DNA of 64,000 bases from Oehlia diaphana (GCA_003833135.1 QZLH01000284.1:23487-87486), one strand, 5' to 3'; positions 37,671-49,707 are shown, counted from the stretch's first letter. Numbers and translations: made by a program. Notes: generated by a model from the letters alone, not told the origin.

Positions 37671-37715
37671 TTTCCAAATTCAGATTAAGCTTACTCATTA
37701 TAGAAACAAAGAGAT
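37671..37715 (+). promoter_or_regulatory. Conserved upstream block of GTPase copy E
   Basis: TTTCCAAATTC followed by ATTAAGCTTACTCATTATAG and AAACAAAGAGA, about 295 bp before the ATG. It is close to identical to the block before copy A over about 45 bp, linking A and E as one subgroup. Confidence 0.65.
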
Positions 37716-38008
37716 CTTCGCACTGATTAAAAGCTAAAAATATATGCAAAATTATGCAAAAAGGTACCTTATCATAATGGATAAAAAAAAATCAATTGAA
37801 AAAATTTTTTTTTTAATAAAATCCGTTTGGGGAATAAATAATGAAAATTGTAACTTAAAAAACCTTTTTAAGTACAAATAAAAAAAAATTTTCACTATAA
37901 AATAGAACTGAACTTCATTTCTCTTCCTTAAACAAAATATTATTTTTATCTACTATACATTATTAAAATTTGCTTTTTTACTTAATTTTCAAAGAAAAAT
38001 TAAGCAAA

Positions 38009-40849
38009 ATGGTGGGTCACCGACTAAATTCTCCACTAGCAGAAACACCAAATGCTAAGGATTATATTGATGTTATGTGTGAAATAAGGAAACTTGGCAT
38101 TTTCAATGAATTTGAAGAGAACACTCCAACTATTGTTGTATTTGGTGATCAATCAAGTGGTAAAAGTTCTGTTCTACAACGTTTGACTGGCGGTTTACCA
38201 ATGCCAAGGTAAGAAAAAAAACAATTCTTTATTTTTTTTAAATAAAAAAAAACATATTCTTATGTAATCATAAACAGGGGATCCACAAAATGTACGGCTA
38301 CACCTTTCGAAATACGTATGTTACAAACCGAGGAACCGTTACGTAAAATCTCTTTACGTTACATAGAAGATAAAAATAGTAAACCGGTAACTCCAAGAGA
38401 AGTCGAATTTGCTATTATAACAGATTTGGGGGAGGGTGAAATAGAAGAAAAATTGCGCGAAGCTCAACGTTACGTACAGAATCCGAGTATTACAGATGTT
38501 GAAAATACACGATTGCCATCTGATTCCGATGAGTTAGCTTTTACAAAAAATGCTGTATGTGTTACAATCAGCGGTCCAGACCAGATGTACAGTTTATCCA
38601 TGGTCGACTTGCCAGGTAAATAGAAAAAGTAAATGGTGGAATGAAATTCAAAAATTTAATACGTTTTTTAATGCCTCATTAAAACTACATGTAGGAGTTG
38701 TAAGAAACGATGAAAGCCACGAACATTTCGTATTATCTTTGGTAAAAGAATATATTAAAAAAGAATCGGCAATTTTGGTTCCAATATTTCAAGCAACTTC
38801 TGATATAGCTACACAATGTGCATATCGTCTTGCGCGTGAAGCAGATCCTACCGGTCAACGTACAGTGGGCGTCTTAACGAAAATGGATCGTATTGTCGAT
38901 TATCCAAATGATGACGAAAAACATCTTGAACTTGCTACTCTTGTAAAAGGTCAAGGAGAACACAAACTTGTAAATGGTACTTATGTTATAAGAAATCCTA
39001 CCAATTTAGAAATTCATGAGGATCCAGATGAGTTGGAAAAAGCGACAGTTAGAGCTCTTAAACAAAATAGGATTTGGAGAGAGGTGCCATCTGATCGATT
39101 TGGTTTACAAAATTTGACTATAAAATTAAGCGATTTACAACGAAAGGCACATGAACGGACATGGCCAAGAATACACCCTTTTTTGGAAGATCGTAGATCT
39201 GAATTTCAAGAAAAATTAAATGCACTACCACTACCACCCGATGGAAATCCTACTAACCGGTTCTTAGAATTAATTGGAATATTTGATAAATTGTTCACTT
39301 CTCATGCAAATGCTGAAAATGTGGATCATAAGTTATATCGTGGTCAACAATGGAATTTTGGTCAATTTGACCAAGCATTATTGAACACTCGTCCAAGATA
39401 TAAACTCGCGTTTGAAGGTGAGTCAATAAATGAAATGTTTGATCCTATAAAACCCGGTTCATTACAGTATCGTGGATGGACACAAAAATTAAAAGATGAA
39501 ATTATGGCTGATAACTGGGGTGGGACGGATGATAGTTATTCTAGTGAATATGTTTGGGAATTAGATCAACTATGTGAAACTGTACAAGAAAGTCAAGGTG
39601 GTCAATTGGTTGGGTATTTTCCATATAAAGCTGTAGTTGCTATTGTTGCGAAACATCAAAAAGATTGGTCGGTGATTTCAACCAAATTGTTAGAAAAAAA
39701 TCACGATTGGGTCAGGCAATTCGTTGATGAAATGGTAGAATCGATCTTTAGAGAATTTCCAAATGCTGTTGAAGAAATTAGGTAAGTATTACAATCCTTT
39801 CTTGCGTAGCCTGTGACAGATCAATTTACTTAAAAGAAATTTTAATAATAATTAAACAGGAGAATTTTACGTCATTTATTAAAACAATGTAAAGATGAAA
39901 CATTGAAACACTTAAAGGACCTTCATAATATGGAACACATGTCAGCTAGCAGGGCCCTTTATGTAACTGATGAAGCCAGTCTCCTTAAAAAACAATCAAA
40001 ATATTTTATTAAATATCGAATATTATCAGCATCATCTAAACAAGAAAGTAATGATTTAAGATCAATCGTTGATTTAGGATCAAAGATATTTGATATGATG
40101 TACGACGATGATGCCGATGAAGAAGAATTTGAGAAATTAAAAAATGATCTGACTGAAATTCTTTCAGAAATGGATAATAAAAGTGATGCGTCTCGAAAAT
40201 TGATTGACGAAATCAAGAGTTCTAAAATTATGTCAGAAATGCCATCAACCGCTACATTATCTATGATGTTGTCAATAAAGAATCAATATTTGGACAAATT
40301 AATTGGGGTAATTCCTTCTAAATCTAACGAAGAATCTGTAAATCAATCAATTTTAAGAAATACAATAAGTGAACACGCTTTCCTTGCTGCCACGGTAACT
40401 TATTTATTGTCATATCAAGTAATGCTTTTACATAATTGAATTAATTTTTTCAATTTTTTTTATAGGGAGCTTTAGCATATTGGAAAATGGCTCATACAAA
40501 ATTTCGAGAAGTCGTTCCACGTACAGTTGAATATTATTTGGTACACCAGTTCTCTATACGTCTAAAGATGAATTTACTTGGTTATTTCAAACTAGTAGGA
40601 CCAGAAATGGACAAACACGATCCAAATAGCAATAATTTGAAGGATTTGTTAGGTGAAAACCCAGAAAATGCAAGAAATCGTAAAGAATGGCAAGAATATA
40701 TTGATGCTCTTAGTGTTATTATTGACAAAGTTCGAAGAGTATCTGTAAAACAACGTAGCAGCGGCGGTAGTAGTGGTAGCAGCAGCGGCGGCGGCGGCAG
40801 TAGCAGCAGCAGCAGTAGTAGTAGTAAACCTCGTGGTCATCGAGTATGA
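38009..40849 (+). CDS. Full-length dynamin-family GTPase (copy E)
   Basis: Five exons (38009-38208, 38278-38615, 38695-39781, 39860-40394, 40466-40849) give 847 aa. G domain: P-loop GDQSSGKSS at residues 46-54, GSTK switch I, DLPG near 177-180, TKMD near 241-244 and a diverged G5 (YVIRNP). Middle/stalk follows from about residue 350, and the last exon gives a GED-like segment (AYWKMAHTKFREVVPRTVEY). No PH domain. The layout is that of Mx-like or fungal dynamin-related proteins, which tubulate or cut membranes after GTP-driven assembly. The C-terminus is a Gly/Ser low-complexity run encoded by AGC/GGC/AGT repeats and ends KPRGHRV. The start at 38009 matches the paralogues; the frame upstream has no ATG. 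It is the only copy in the array with stalk and GED, so it probably represents the parental form. Confidence 0.88.
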
Positions 40850-40931
40850 ATTTTATAGATTTTATTTAATACAATATTATTCACTATAAATAAAAATTTG
40901 TTTTTGTAGCTCAAGTTATAAGTTACTATTT

Positions 40932-41721
40932 CTATTTGGTTTGATTTATATCACTTGTATTCCCAGCTTGATTCGCTTGATTCACTCGATTTTCCTTTTC
41001 TTCTTTTTTCTTGTCGTAAATACTTCTCTTAAATTTAACATCTTTCCTATCTTTTCTTTCGGCCAAAGACTTTTTTATCCTTTTAAATTCATCATTCATA
41101 AACAGTCTATCTCTTTTTAATTCTAACTTTTCATGTTGAACAAATTTTGGCCAATCTAATCCTAATTTTTCTTTTGGTAAATCCATCATTGCCATTCTTT
41201 CCCAATAAATTTTTAATAAATTATTTTCCTCTTCCGATATCATTTTACGCACTACAAGTTGTTGTAAAGATTGACATAACCCTAATACACTTGTTTCAAC
41301 TAAATCCATATCTTCGTGAATACGTAAACGTTTTTCCATTGTGTAATACTCGGGAGATTTTGGACGATTTCGAATCTTACTTAAAAGTATATTGTTGGTA
41401 GTCATTACCGAACTATAGGAGGTAAATCCCGAAATTGCTATAAATGGAGTCCAATGATCTTTACGAAGTTTAAAAGGACGCAATGCTTCATCTATTTGTT
41501 TTAAATTTTTTCTCTTTAATAAAAAAAAATGTTTATTATAATAGATATTTTATTCCGCCTCAAAAAAAAAACCTTTTCTCTTCTTTTTTTTATTTATTTC
41601 AATAAGAAAAACAATTTACCTGTATATATCTTCCTATTGTAACTAAAACTTGAGAAGTTTTTACATTTCTATACAAAAATAATTGATCCAATCTCCTTCT
41701 ACAATTCAAGTTAAAAGTCAT
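40932..41721 (-). CDS. MHR1: Mhr1/mL67-like mitochondrial protein
   Basis: Two exons on the minus strand (41721-41620, then 41513-40932) give 227 aa. The N-terminal segment (LFLYRNVKTSQVLVTIGRYI) and the following KLRKDHWTPF block match the pattern of fungal Mhr1/mL67, which is a component of the large mitochondrial ribosomal subunit and is linked in yeast to mitochondrial DNA recombination. The C-terminal half is long, charged and probably helical (KRIKKSLAERKDRKD), as in ribosomal proteins. The gene is convergent with GTPase copy E; only 82 bp separate the stop codons. Assignment rests on pattern recall, so moderate confidence. Confidence 0.6.
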
Positions 41722-41864
41722 TTCTAATTATTTAATAAATTATTAAGATGATGCAGATCTTATTCTGATCAACCTATAAACTTATCAGATCATCAGCAGA
41801 TCTATTATTTTTTTAGATGGATGTTTATTAAAAATTTTTACTCGGTTTTTTCTCAATGGTTTAT

Positions 41865-43186
41865 TTACATTTCTTTTCTTTTGGCCCCAGCACCACTTTT
41901 ATATGCTTTTTTATAAAATCTAATGAATAATATCAAAAAACTTCCATTACAAACCATTGAAAATACAAATGAGACAAAGCCTAGTTGACAATTATTTGTA
42001 AAATGAAAATAAAGATATGGTATCGCTAATATAAATGATATGGTAAATTGTACAATTTGTCCTGTTGTAATATATTTCTATAATAAAAAAAAATTTAATT
42101 AAGAAGGCTGGTTGATTTATGTATTATTATTAATTAATTGAAGTAGAAAATGTATACCTTAAACCATACGGATCTTCCCAATGAAGCAGAAAAGTAATAA
42201 TAGTACATAAACACATGGACAAGAGTATTTGCAATCATGCCAATACTTATTTTAAAAAGAAAAAATTTTTTGTTTTATAAGTATATTTTGTCTTTCTTTA
42301 ATCTATTTAATCTAAACAAAATTTAAATAATAATTTATAATTTTTACCTAGCATACATATTTGAATCTTCAAGCCAGGACCAAACCATAAGGATGACAAT
42401 CGCATGATGATACCAATGAAGAAAAATAATAGATTTCTAATAAAAAAACAGCTAAATTTTAGACTTTAATCAAAATTTATCAAGATTTGGAAAAAGATTT
42501 TTTACCTTCTTTAAAACCAAGATCACAGTATCAAATAATTCATCAAATTTTGATAAATAATAAATATAGGTAACGTAAGATATTCTTCCTTTGGCTAAAG
42601 AAGAATCAGAGGTACAAAAGCATTCTCCTATGCCATGTTCCTGATTTATATAATATATATAAAAAAAGAAGATTAAGTAATTATTTTATTGATATTGTTT
42701 AAACAAATTTACCTGATATCTTCGAATAACGTCAATTATAGCATATCCACACATAACAGCCGATACAATACATAGAAATAGATTATGAATTGCTGTTATA
42801 TATCGCATTGAAAATGGTGCCCTAAATGACATAATATACTAATATAAAAAAATTCGTGGTTATTTTTATTATTCATAATGAATTAAAGAAAGACGCGAAA
42901 AAATCCACACCTTCAAGGAGACAATAGTCACAAAATAAGTTGCCCAAACACCCACGACAAACTAATTAAAAAAACCATAAATAAATAAATAAAATTAATT
43001 TAATACTCGATTGAAATCAAGGGAATTCTAAAAGGAAATTACCTGCCAATTAGAAAATGGTGTAATTCCAACTTTCCATTGAAACTCATAAGGATTTGTA
43101 AATTGAGAATAATCCCAACGCGATGTGTCATAGGGAATTGAAAAAATTTCTTCAACTCGAGCAATTGAATTTTTAGTGTCATTCAT
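41865..43186 (-). CDS. ELO-family very-long-chain fatty acid elongase
   Basis: Seven exons on the minus strand (43186-43043, 42961-42911, 42838-42713, 42640-42506, 42436-42348, 42245-42158, 42077-41865) join in frame to 281 aa, the usual ELO length. These ER membrane 3-ketoacyl-CoA synthases condense malonyl-CoA with acyl-CoA. The histidine box HWYHH is at residues 159-163, preceded by KFDELFDTVILVLKK and followed by VHVFMYYYYFSA, all ELO hallmarks. Several hydrophobic segments are evident. The C-terminus is basic (KRKEM), compatible with dilysine-type ER retrieval. It was assembled entirely from short exons. The chain-length specificity cannot be read from sequence. Confidence 0.92.
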
Positions 43187-43453
43187 ATTTATGAAATTAT
43201 TTTTTTATTTTCGAAAATTAGTTTCAAAAATCAATGATGAAACGAGAAATTTACCCAATTTATATTTAGTTTTGTGTTACTTTAGTGTTACTTTGAATAA
43301 TGTTATACAAATTTACATCGCACAGATTAATTTATTTAGAATTAGGAAGGCCAAACACGGAAGCATGTTCATTTATATTATTATACATAAAAAGGGAAAT
43401 TATATTAAAATTAACTAAAAGCAGTAACATATCTATTTATTGAATGAGTCATA

Positions 43454-44919
43454 TTACACTTGTTCCATTGGTTCAATGTTTATAATATCTTTTTTCTCTA
43501 ACGAAGAAATTTTACTTGGGGGTGAATGCTGACGTAATTTTACACCGGCTTCTTTAAGAATGTTTGTGGCTTTTTCATCCATACCATAAGATCTTTTTTA
43601 TTTTTTTTTTTTTAAAAAAAAAAAATCGTAAATATATACAAATGTAACTTAAACAAGAATTATGATTCCTCACCGATGGTAAACAACTTCAGTAACTCCA
43701 ATTTGAATTAGTTTAACCGAACATCCTAAATAAACGAACCTTCATAAATTATTTTTTTTTTTTTGTTTTTTTTAAAAAGAACTATTAAATTAATTTCATC
43801 ATACTTATGCAAGGACATCTAAAGGATAATAAATAATCGTTAGAATATAAATCAACGTTAAAGTATAATATTTTTTATTAAAAACTTACGTATTACAATA
43901 TAAAATGCATCCTTCACCAACTCTTTCTTTTCCTGCTTCTAATAACGCGTTTTCTTCTGCATGAAGACAAAGACAATAATCTAAATCTTTTCCACATGGT
44001 AAAGCATCATTACAACGTTCACATCCACCTTCATTACAATTTTTTAATCCTTTTGCCGTTCCATTATAACCTGTTGCTATAACTCTACGATTTTTCACCA
44101 ATATACAGCCAACTTTACGTTTCATACAGTTAGATCTAGAAGCTGCTAAATCAGATAGATGCATAAAGTAAGTGTCCCATGTTGGTCTTAATCGATCTGG
44201 ATCTGTAATATTTATATTAAGAAGGTAAGAATAAAGAGGTGGTAACGACAAGTACGAATTAGCTATACATATATCTGCAAGTGACATTATTTCATATATT
44301 GATGTAGCCATATTATAATCATCATCTTCATCTGATGCCATCGTTGTTTCTCGTTCTTGTTGTGTAATTGATAATGAGAATTCATTACTTGGGGCGTTAG
44401 CATTGAATAAATTTTGATCACTTGCAATAATAAATTCATCCAATGTTGGTTCAGTTAATCCGAATTCTCGACAACTTTAAAACATAGTTAGTTTAGGATT
44501 TATCAAAATAATTCTATAATTTAATTCGTGATTACCGAAAAATACATCGTTGATAACGCATTGTTATAGGACTGTCTACAGCCAACAATAAGAAGAATGG
44601 TCGTTTCCTAGTTGAAATAAACATAAACGGGTTTAATTTAAAAGGGTAACATGATACTTAAACAGTTTAATATTGAATAAGATAAAAACCTATATAATTC
44701 GAGAATTTTATGGTTATCGATATCACAAGTCACAAAGTTATCTATCCAATTCTTCGTAACATAAAATAATAAGTCTTTTGGAGTATTAAAATGTAACGCG
44801 TTAAAACCATAATGTTCAGTGCCTTTAAGTGAAAGTAATGTAAAACCGCGAGTTGTAACGAGCCACTTTGCGATAGAATGTTTTCCAGAACAAATTGGTC
44901 CGGCAATTCCTATGAACAT
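43454..44919 (-). CDS. DCD1: dCMP deaminase with N-terminal P-loop-like domain
   Basis: Six exons on the minus strand (44919-44690, 44607-44536, 44474-43890, 43818-43805, 43725-43674, 43592-43454) give 363 aa. The enzyme converts dCMP to dUMP, feeding thymidylate synthesis. The zinc site is complete: H272-A-E (LHAEENAL) and the pair C299-x2-C302 (CPCIRC). The cysteine pair is encoded mainly by a 14-nt micro-exon, without which the frame runs into a stop. Residues 1 to about 100 resemble a nucleotide-kinase P-loop (GIAGPICSGKHS), an N-terminal extension also present in yeast Dcd1, where the loop is degenerate. An acidic linker (ASDEDDDY) lies between the domains. GYNGTAKG and RSNCMKRKVG fit the substrate pocket. 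Confidence 0.92.
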
Positions 44920-45994
44920 TTTCCAACGGTGTTTTATTTTGCTTAAACTTAGTTGCTATTTATATTAAATTGGTTGCATTATTAATTAAGCAATGATTAA
45001 CAACTGGATGCTCGTACTCGAAAATTGAAAAATGCTGGTTTAATTTATCCAAAATAATAATCGTGTGAAAAAATATGGTATATAACTTTAATTAGCATAA
45101 TTATGCAGAAGAGGAATGCACATGTCACTCGAGAAATGTTCTGAAGGCCTAAGTATGTGAAAAGTAAAAACCAGTCATTTATATTTCAGCATCCATACAC
45201 AGCTTGATATATTAGTTTTCTTACATGAAAATCTGATTTAGTAACAGAAAAACCACGTAAAATTTTCAAATATTCAAAAGAATTACTTCTCTTTCCATAT
45301 TTTTAGTGGTAAAAACTTTTATACTGTACAATAAGAAAATATTTTCACATAAAACAAATAGATATATATTGTCTTACTTAATCTGTATAGTGTATACCTT
45401 ATTTATTAAAAGGTTTTCAACTAACAAAGCTAGCTAGAAATGACATTTTACCTGGTTTAAAAATTTATATTATAATTCATTGGAAACATTCTTTTGATTA
45501 AAAAAAAAGATATTATCTATAAGGAAAAATCCGATATACCGGCTATACAAAATATTATAATATAACTTTTAAAAGTTCTATAATTAAAACTGATTTGAAA
45601 TAATTTTTTTGTCATTATTTAATAATACATTATTGTAATTATGCATTGCATATTAATCAATGTCTCTTTAATCTTGATAATAGTATGTTTATTTCAAAAT
45701 TGTATATTCTTATACAGTATATGTTATATATATATACTACAGCTAGTGAAGAAATCACGTGAACCAGATTATCCAATAAAAATCAATTTAAAATTTTGTA
45801 CCTGTATAATTTTTTTTTTTTCGTAAAGAGACCTAACGAAGAAATTTATGATTATCGTTGAAAATATTATTATATATTTAAAATGAAAAATAGTTAACAT
45901 TATATCAAAATCACGAACAAATTCTGGTAATTTTCTTTTTAAGGGAAAAATCATAATAATATTGATTAAAGGCAGAAGGAGTGGACTTTGGAAA
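44920..45994. other. Intergenic between dCMP deaminase and FAR1 gene
   Basis: This must contain both divergent promoters. Small A/T-rich open frames are not convincing. Nothing else is seen. Confidence 0.5.
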
Positions 45995-46663
45995 ATGAAA
46001 AAACTTAAAAGACTTCCAACAACCTCAACACATCTAACTTCAGTTCAGGTAGCAGTACCTAAATATACAGAACTAATGTCAGAAGAAGTTGATGCAATAA
46101 CGACAGAAGAAGTAAAAACAGAATTTAATAGTTGTTTAGAACCAATTGCTGTACCGTTAACACCAGTTATATCACAGCTTCAAATCAACAACTCGTCTTC
46201 AACACAACAACTGAACAATAATGATCTTGTTCTTCAATATTCAAACGCGACAAATTCTACTTCTACGACATTAAATGATAATAACAACATATTCTTAAAA
46301 CAAGGTGCGACATTCACCTCTCATACAGATTTTGTAGTGGCAGTACAAGAATATTCTACGAGAAATGGTTTCACTATGCGTTTAAACACTGTAAAACGTA
46401 ATAGGGAAGGAGTTGTTAGATGGAGAGAAATTGTATGTTCACGTTCTGGTACTCCAAGTAGTAAAAAATCCGGTATTAAACCAATACGGAATCGTCCTTC
46501 GCAACGTTGTGATTGTCCTTTTTTGATTCGTGCTTCCGTTAACGCTGCTACTGGTTTATGGGAGATAATTGCCACAAATTTTGATCATAACCATGAAATT
46601 AACAATAACGATCCTGCTACAACCGCAATCAGCAACGAAAATGACAATGATGGTACTGTATAA
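45995..46663 (+). CDS. FAR1/WRKY-like DNA-binding protein
   Basis: One exon of 222 aa from the ATG at 45995; the open frame extends upstream only by non-ATG codons. The C-terminal half holds a FAR1-type zinc finger: F-x-S-H...VQEYSTRNGFTMRLNT, WREIVCSRSG, RCDCPFLIRA, GLWEIIATNFDHNHE, with two cysteines and the HNH pair as probable zinc ligands. The N-terminal 100 residues are low-complexity (S/T/N/Q). No MULE transposase domain follows, so the protein looks like a stand-alone domesticated transcription factor, a class that is expanded in early-diverging fungi. Target genes are unknown. Confidence 0.8.
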   Translation: MKKLKRLPTTSTHLTSVQVAVPKYTELMSEEVDAITTEEVKTEFNSCLEPIAVPLTPVISQLQINNSSSTQQLNNNDLVLQYSNATNSTSTTLNDNNNIFLKQGATFTSHTDFVVAVQEYSTRNGFTMRLNTVKRNREGVVRWREIVCSRSGTPSSKKSGIKPIRNRPSQRCDCPFLIRASVNAATGLWEIIATNFDHNHEINNNDPATTAISNENDNDGTV

Positions 46664-46840
46664 ATAAAGTGCGTAACGTGATACTTTTTTTGGCGTAGTC
46701 ATTATTATATACGCCTATTTAAGGTTTTATTAAAAAAAATATATATATATAATTAAATAGTTTAAATAGTTCATTAAATATATGATTTACTCGGTTTTGT
46801 TTAAAGTGTCAAGCTTAAATGTTTCAATAATAGATTTCTA

Positions 46841-47972
46841 TTATAACAAATTGAAAGTAAAATTAATTTGTGGTACGTATATTTTAAGTATTATTTTTGC
46901 AAGAGAAATTATAATACAAACCATACTACGATCCCATCCTAACCGATCCCATGTTTCTTTAACATTTCTAAGTCTTTGATTCTTTATTTGTTCCAATTGT
47001 TCATTATCCTTACCTCTTTTGGGTAATCTGCCATTTTCTTTTCCATTTTTTAGAAGAATTAAAGCAGGTAAATCTAGACTTGCGGCTGATAATGAAATCT
47101 CATATTCCTCAGCTACATTTGTATATAAATCCAAATCAATTTTACCAAAATAAACATTCGATGTTGTATATCTTAAAAAAATAAATAAATAAATAAAATA
47201 TTTACTCGTGTTCCTGCATTATACAATATTAAGTAACAAAGAGACAACTTACTTCATAGAAGCTTTTGCTACAGTATACTCAAAAACTTCGCAAGTTTTA
47301 CTCCATGTAGTGTAAAAAAATATTATCCAATATTGATCAACCTGTTTGCCTTTACCTTTTTCACTTTTAATGTTTTCTTCAAGCTTGTGAAATTTATTAT
47401 GTTTAATATCATACAAATCTTTATCACTCAATTCAATTATTTTTGAAGGTCCTTGATACCGAGGTTGTGGCAAAACTACAAAGAGGACTATAAATACAAA
47501 ACGATTATTTTACAGAACAATAGGAAAGGAACCAAAGTAAAAAAAAAAAAAGCATTTAAGCATAAAAATATTCACCACTCATCGCTATTGCATATAAAAC
47601 AGCCCATAATGTTTTACCAAAGAGATAAAACATAATTATATTTAATATTTTCAAATACGAAAAAGATATTGATATCCATTCTTCTGCGCTCGCTGAAGCT
47701 CTAAATTTTAATATAATAAGGGCTCCAATCGCTAAATATATTTTTGTTTCTGGTGGCTAATCAAGTTAAAAATATTATTCATAAGATATTTTATTAAGGT
47801 ATTTGAATTAAAAGATTCATTTTTTTGCTTTAGTTAATACCTCAAGAGATAAATCCAGGTGATTTTGAAATATAGATACATTACGAATAATGAAATATGG
47901 CAAACAAAAGAAAAAATTTATAATATAATGAGGAAAAAATAATCTTTGATATAGTTCTGATACTGGTGTCAT
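46841..47972 (-). CDS. TMX2: TMX2-like membrane thioredoxin-related protein
   Basis: Four exons on the minus strand (47972-47841, 47756-47576, 47475-47253, 47171-46841) give 288 aa, close to animal TMX2. The N-terminal half has hydrophobic segments (IINFFFCLPYFII, YLAIGALIILKF, IIMFYLFGKTLWAVLYAI), followed by LPQPRYQGPSKI, as in TMX2, and a thioredoxin fold with IIFFYTTWSKTC. The active-site CxxC is SxxC here, as in animal TMX2 (SNDC), so classical dithiol exchange is unlikely; the protein probably acts at ER-mitochondria contacts. The last 25 residues (from MVCIIISL) look like intron read-through, and a GTATGG donor near 46925 may lead to an unseen final exon. Confidence 0.75.
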
Positions 47973-48202
47973 TCTGTTAAAGTTTGAGAAAAGATCTAAA
48001 ACTTATTAAATGCAAGTTATGTAACCATTCCTGATTGTTCGGTAATCGGTCCGTTTCAAAACCTTGGAGTTTTCCGAAGTTTGCATCTCAAAATATTTTG
48101 ATAAAAATGACCACGAGTTCTTTGTGTAAGCAACAAGGATAAATGAATGACGACTGGTGAAAAATTGTTTGTTCTAATAATGCAGAGATAAAAATTTATA
48201 AA
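47973..48202. promoter_or_regulatory. Shared divergent promoter region (TMX2-like / SEH1)
   Basis: Only 230 bp separate the two start codons, which face away from each other, so both promoters must overlap or lie here. The sequence is less AT-rich than usual (for example CGGTAATCGGTCCG near 48040). No specific factor site is identified. Confidence 0.5.
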
Positions 48203-49707
48203 ATGTCTGTCCAACCTTTTGATAGTTTACATGAAGATTTAATACATGATGTTGCCTATGACTTTTACGGAAAACGCTTTGTAACTTGTTCTTCTGATCA
48301 AAAACTTAAAGTATGGGAGTTCAACCAGGAAACAAATACTTGGGAACAAGTTGATTCTTGGAAGGTAATTATTAATCTATATCCTGTACTAAAGCTTATT
48401 AAACTATATTATTAATGTAAAGTATAAATATTTTAGGCACATGAATGCTCCGTTTTAAAAGTTGCTTGGGCTCACCCCGAGTTTGGTCAAGTAATTGCTT
48501 CGTGTTCTTTTGACCGATCAATTCGTATCTGGGAAGAACAAGAACATGGTAATGTTATTTTTCAATTTCAATTTATGTGATTAAATGTAATTTATCGGTT
48601 AATCACTTTTTAATTCTATTATAGAATCAAAAAATAGTGGAAAACGATGGATGGAAAAAGCGCGTTTAATTGATGCTAAAGGTTCTGTTCAAGATATCGC
48701 ATTCGCGCCAAATTTCATGGGCTTAAGATTAGTAAGTTATTTTTGTATTTAATAATATCTGTTTCTATATTGTTTATTAGCATAGACTCGTTTTTCGTTA
48801 CAATGTTAGGCTTCAATTGCTGCTGATGGTGTACTTAGAATATATGAAGCTCTTGAAGTATCCGACTTGACACAATGGACTTTAATGGACGAAATAAATG
48901 TGCATTCGTCTAGAAATGCTAATCCATCTACATTTAAAGACGCGGAGGAAAATTATTGTCTTTCATGGTGTCCGTCTCGTTATCAATTTCCAATGATTGT
49001 AGTTGGTTGTGGGAAAGAAAATAGCGCCAAAGTTAGTAATTATTTGTTGAATCATTTTACGTGTTCATAGAAAACATGTTTACATTTTTTTTTATTTCTT
49101 TTAAGATATTCCGTTGTGATCAAAATAATAAATGGCGTTCATGTGAGATATTGGATGGACATCAAGATTTAGTACATGATGTAGATTGGGCTCCAAATAT
49201 GGGAAGGTATAGAATAAATTGTAAAGCAATATAGTTTGTTCTATGTATAACCTTTTTTTTTTTTTTAATTATTTTCTCTATTAGGAGTTATCAACTTATT
49301 GCAACAGCTTCAAAAGATACTCGCGTCAGAATTTATAAATTGATAAGTAATAAAGATGGGTTTAAAGTTGATTTAGTAGCAGAATTTCTCGATCATGACA
49401 GAGAGGTAATTGTGTTATAATTTCTATAGAATTCTTAAAAATGCTTTCATTTAAATATTTTATTCTTTTACAGGTATGGAAAGTCAAATGGAATGTAACG
49501 GGCACAATTTTGTCTTCGGCAGGAGATGACGGAAAAGTTCGCTTGTGGAAAGGTAAGAATAATATTGACTGTTAACTTTGCAATTATCAACATTTCATTG
49601 ATTAAAAACTGTTATTGTTATTATTAGCTGGAAATGAGGAAGGTTTTAAATGTATGGGCGTTGTATGTAATGACCGTCAAAGTAGTAATGATACAATGGA
49701 AACATAA
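48203..49707 (+). CDS. SEH1: Seh1, WD40 nucleoporin / SEA complex subunit
   Basis: Eight exons (48203-48364, 48437-48548, 48625-48731, 48810-49031, 49106-49206, 49285-49405, 49474-49552, 49628-49707) give 327 aa. The order of WD-type repeats is that of Seh1: [98 protein letters not shown] and VRLWK. Seh1 is a six-bladed, open beta-propeller completed by Nup85 in the nuclear pore Y complex, and by Sea4 in the SEA/GATOR2 complex that controls TORC1. Length and ends fit an intact gene. The C-terminus after the last blade is short (ends SSNDTMET). It is convergent with CCT7, 46 bp away. Confidence 0.93.

Noticed and set aside
40649..40840. Minus-strand frame rich in Ala and Thr
   Set aside because: Antisense of the Ser/Gly codon repeat of GTPase copy E.
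23962..40849. Direct claim that the GTPase array is an antiviral Mx system
   Set aside because: Mx-like layout is seen only in copy E, and nothing in the sequence shows antiviral function.
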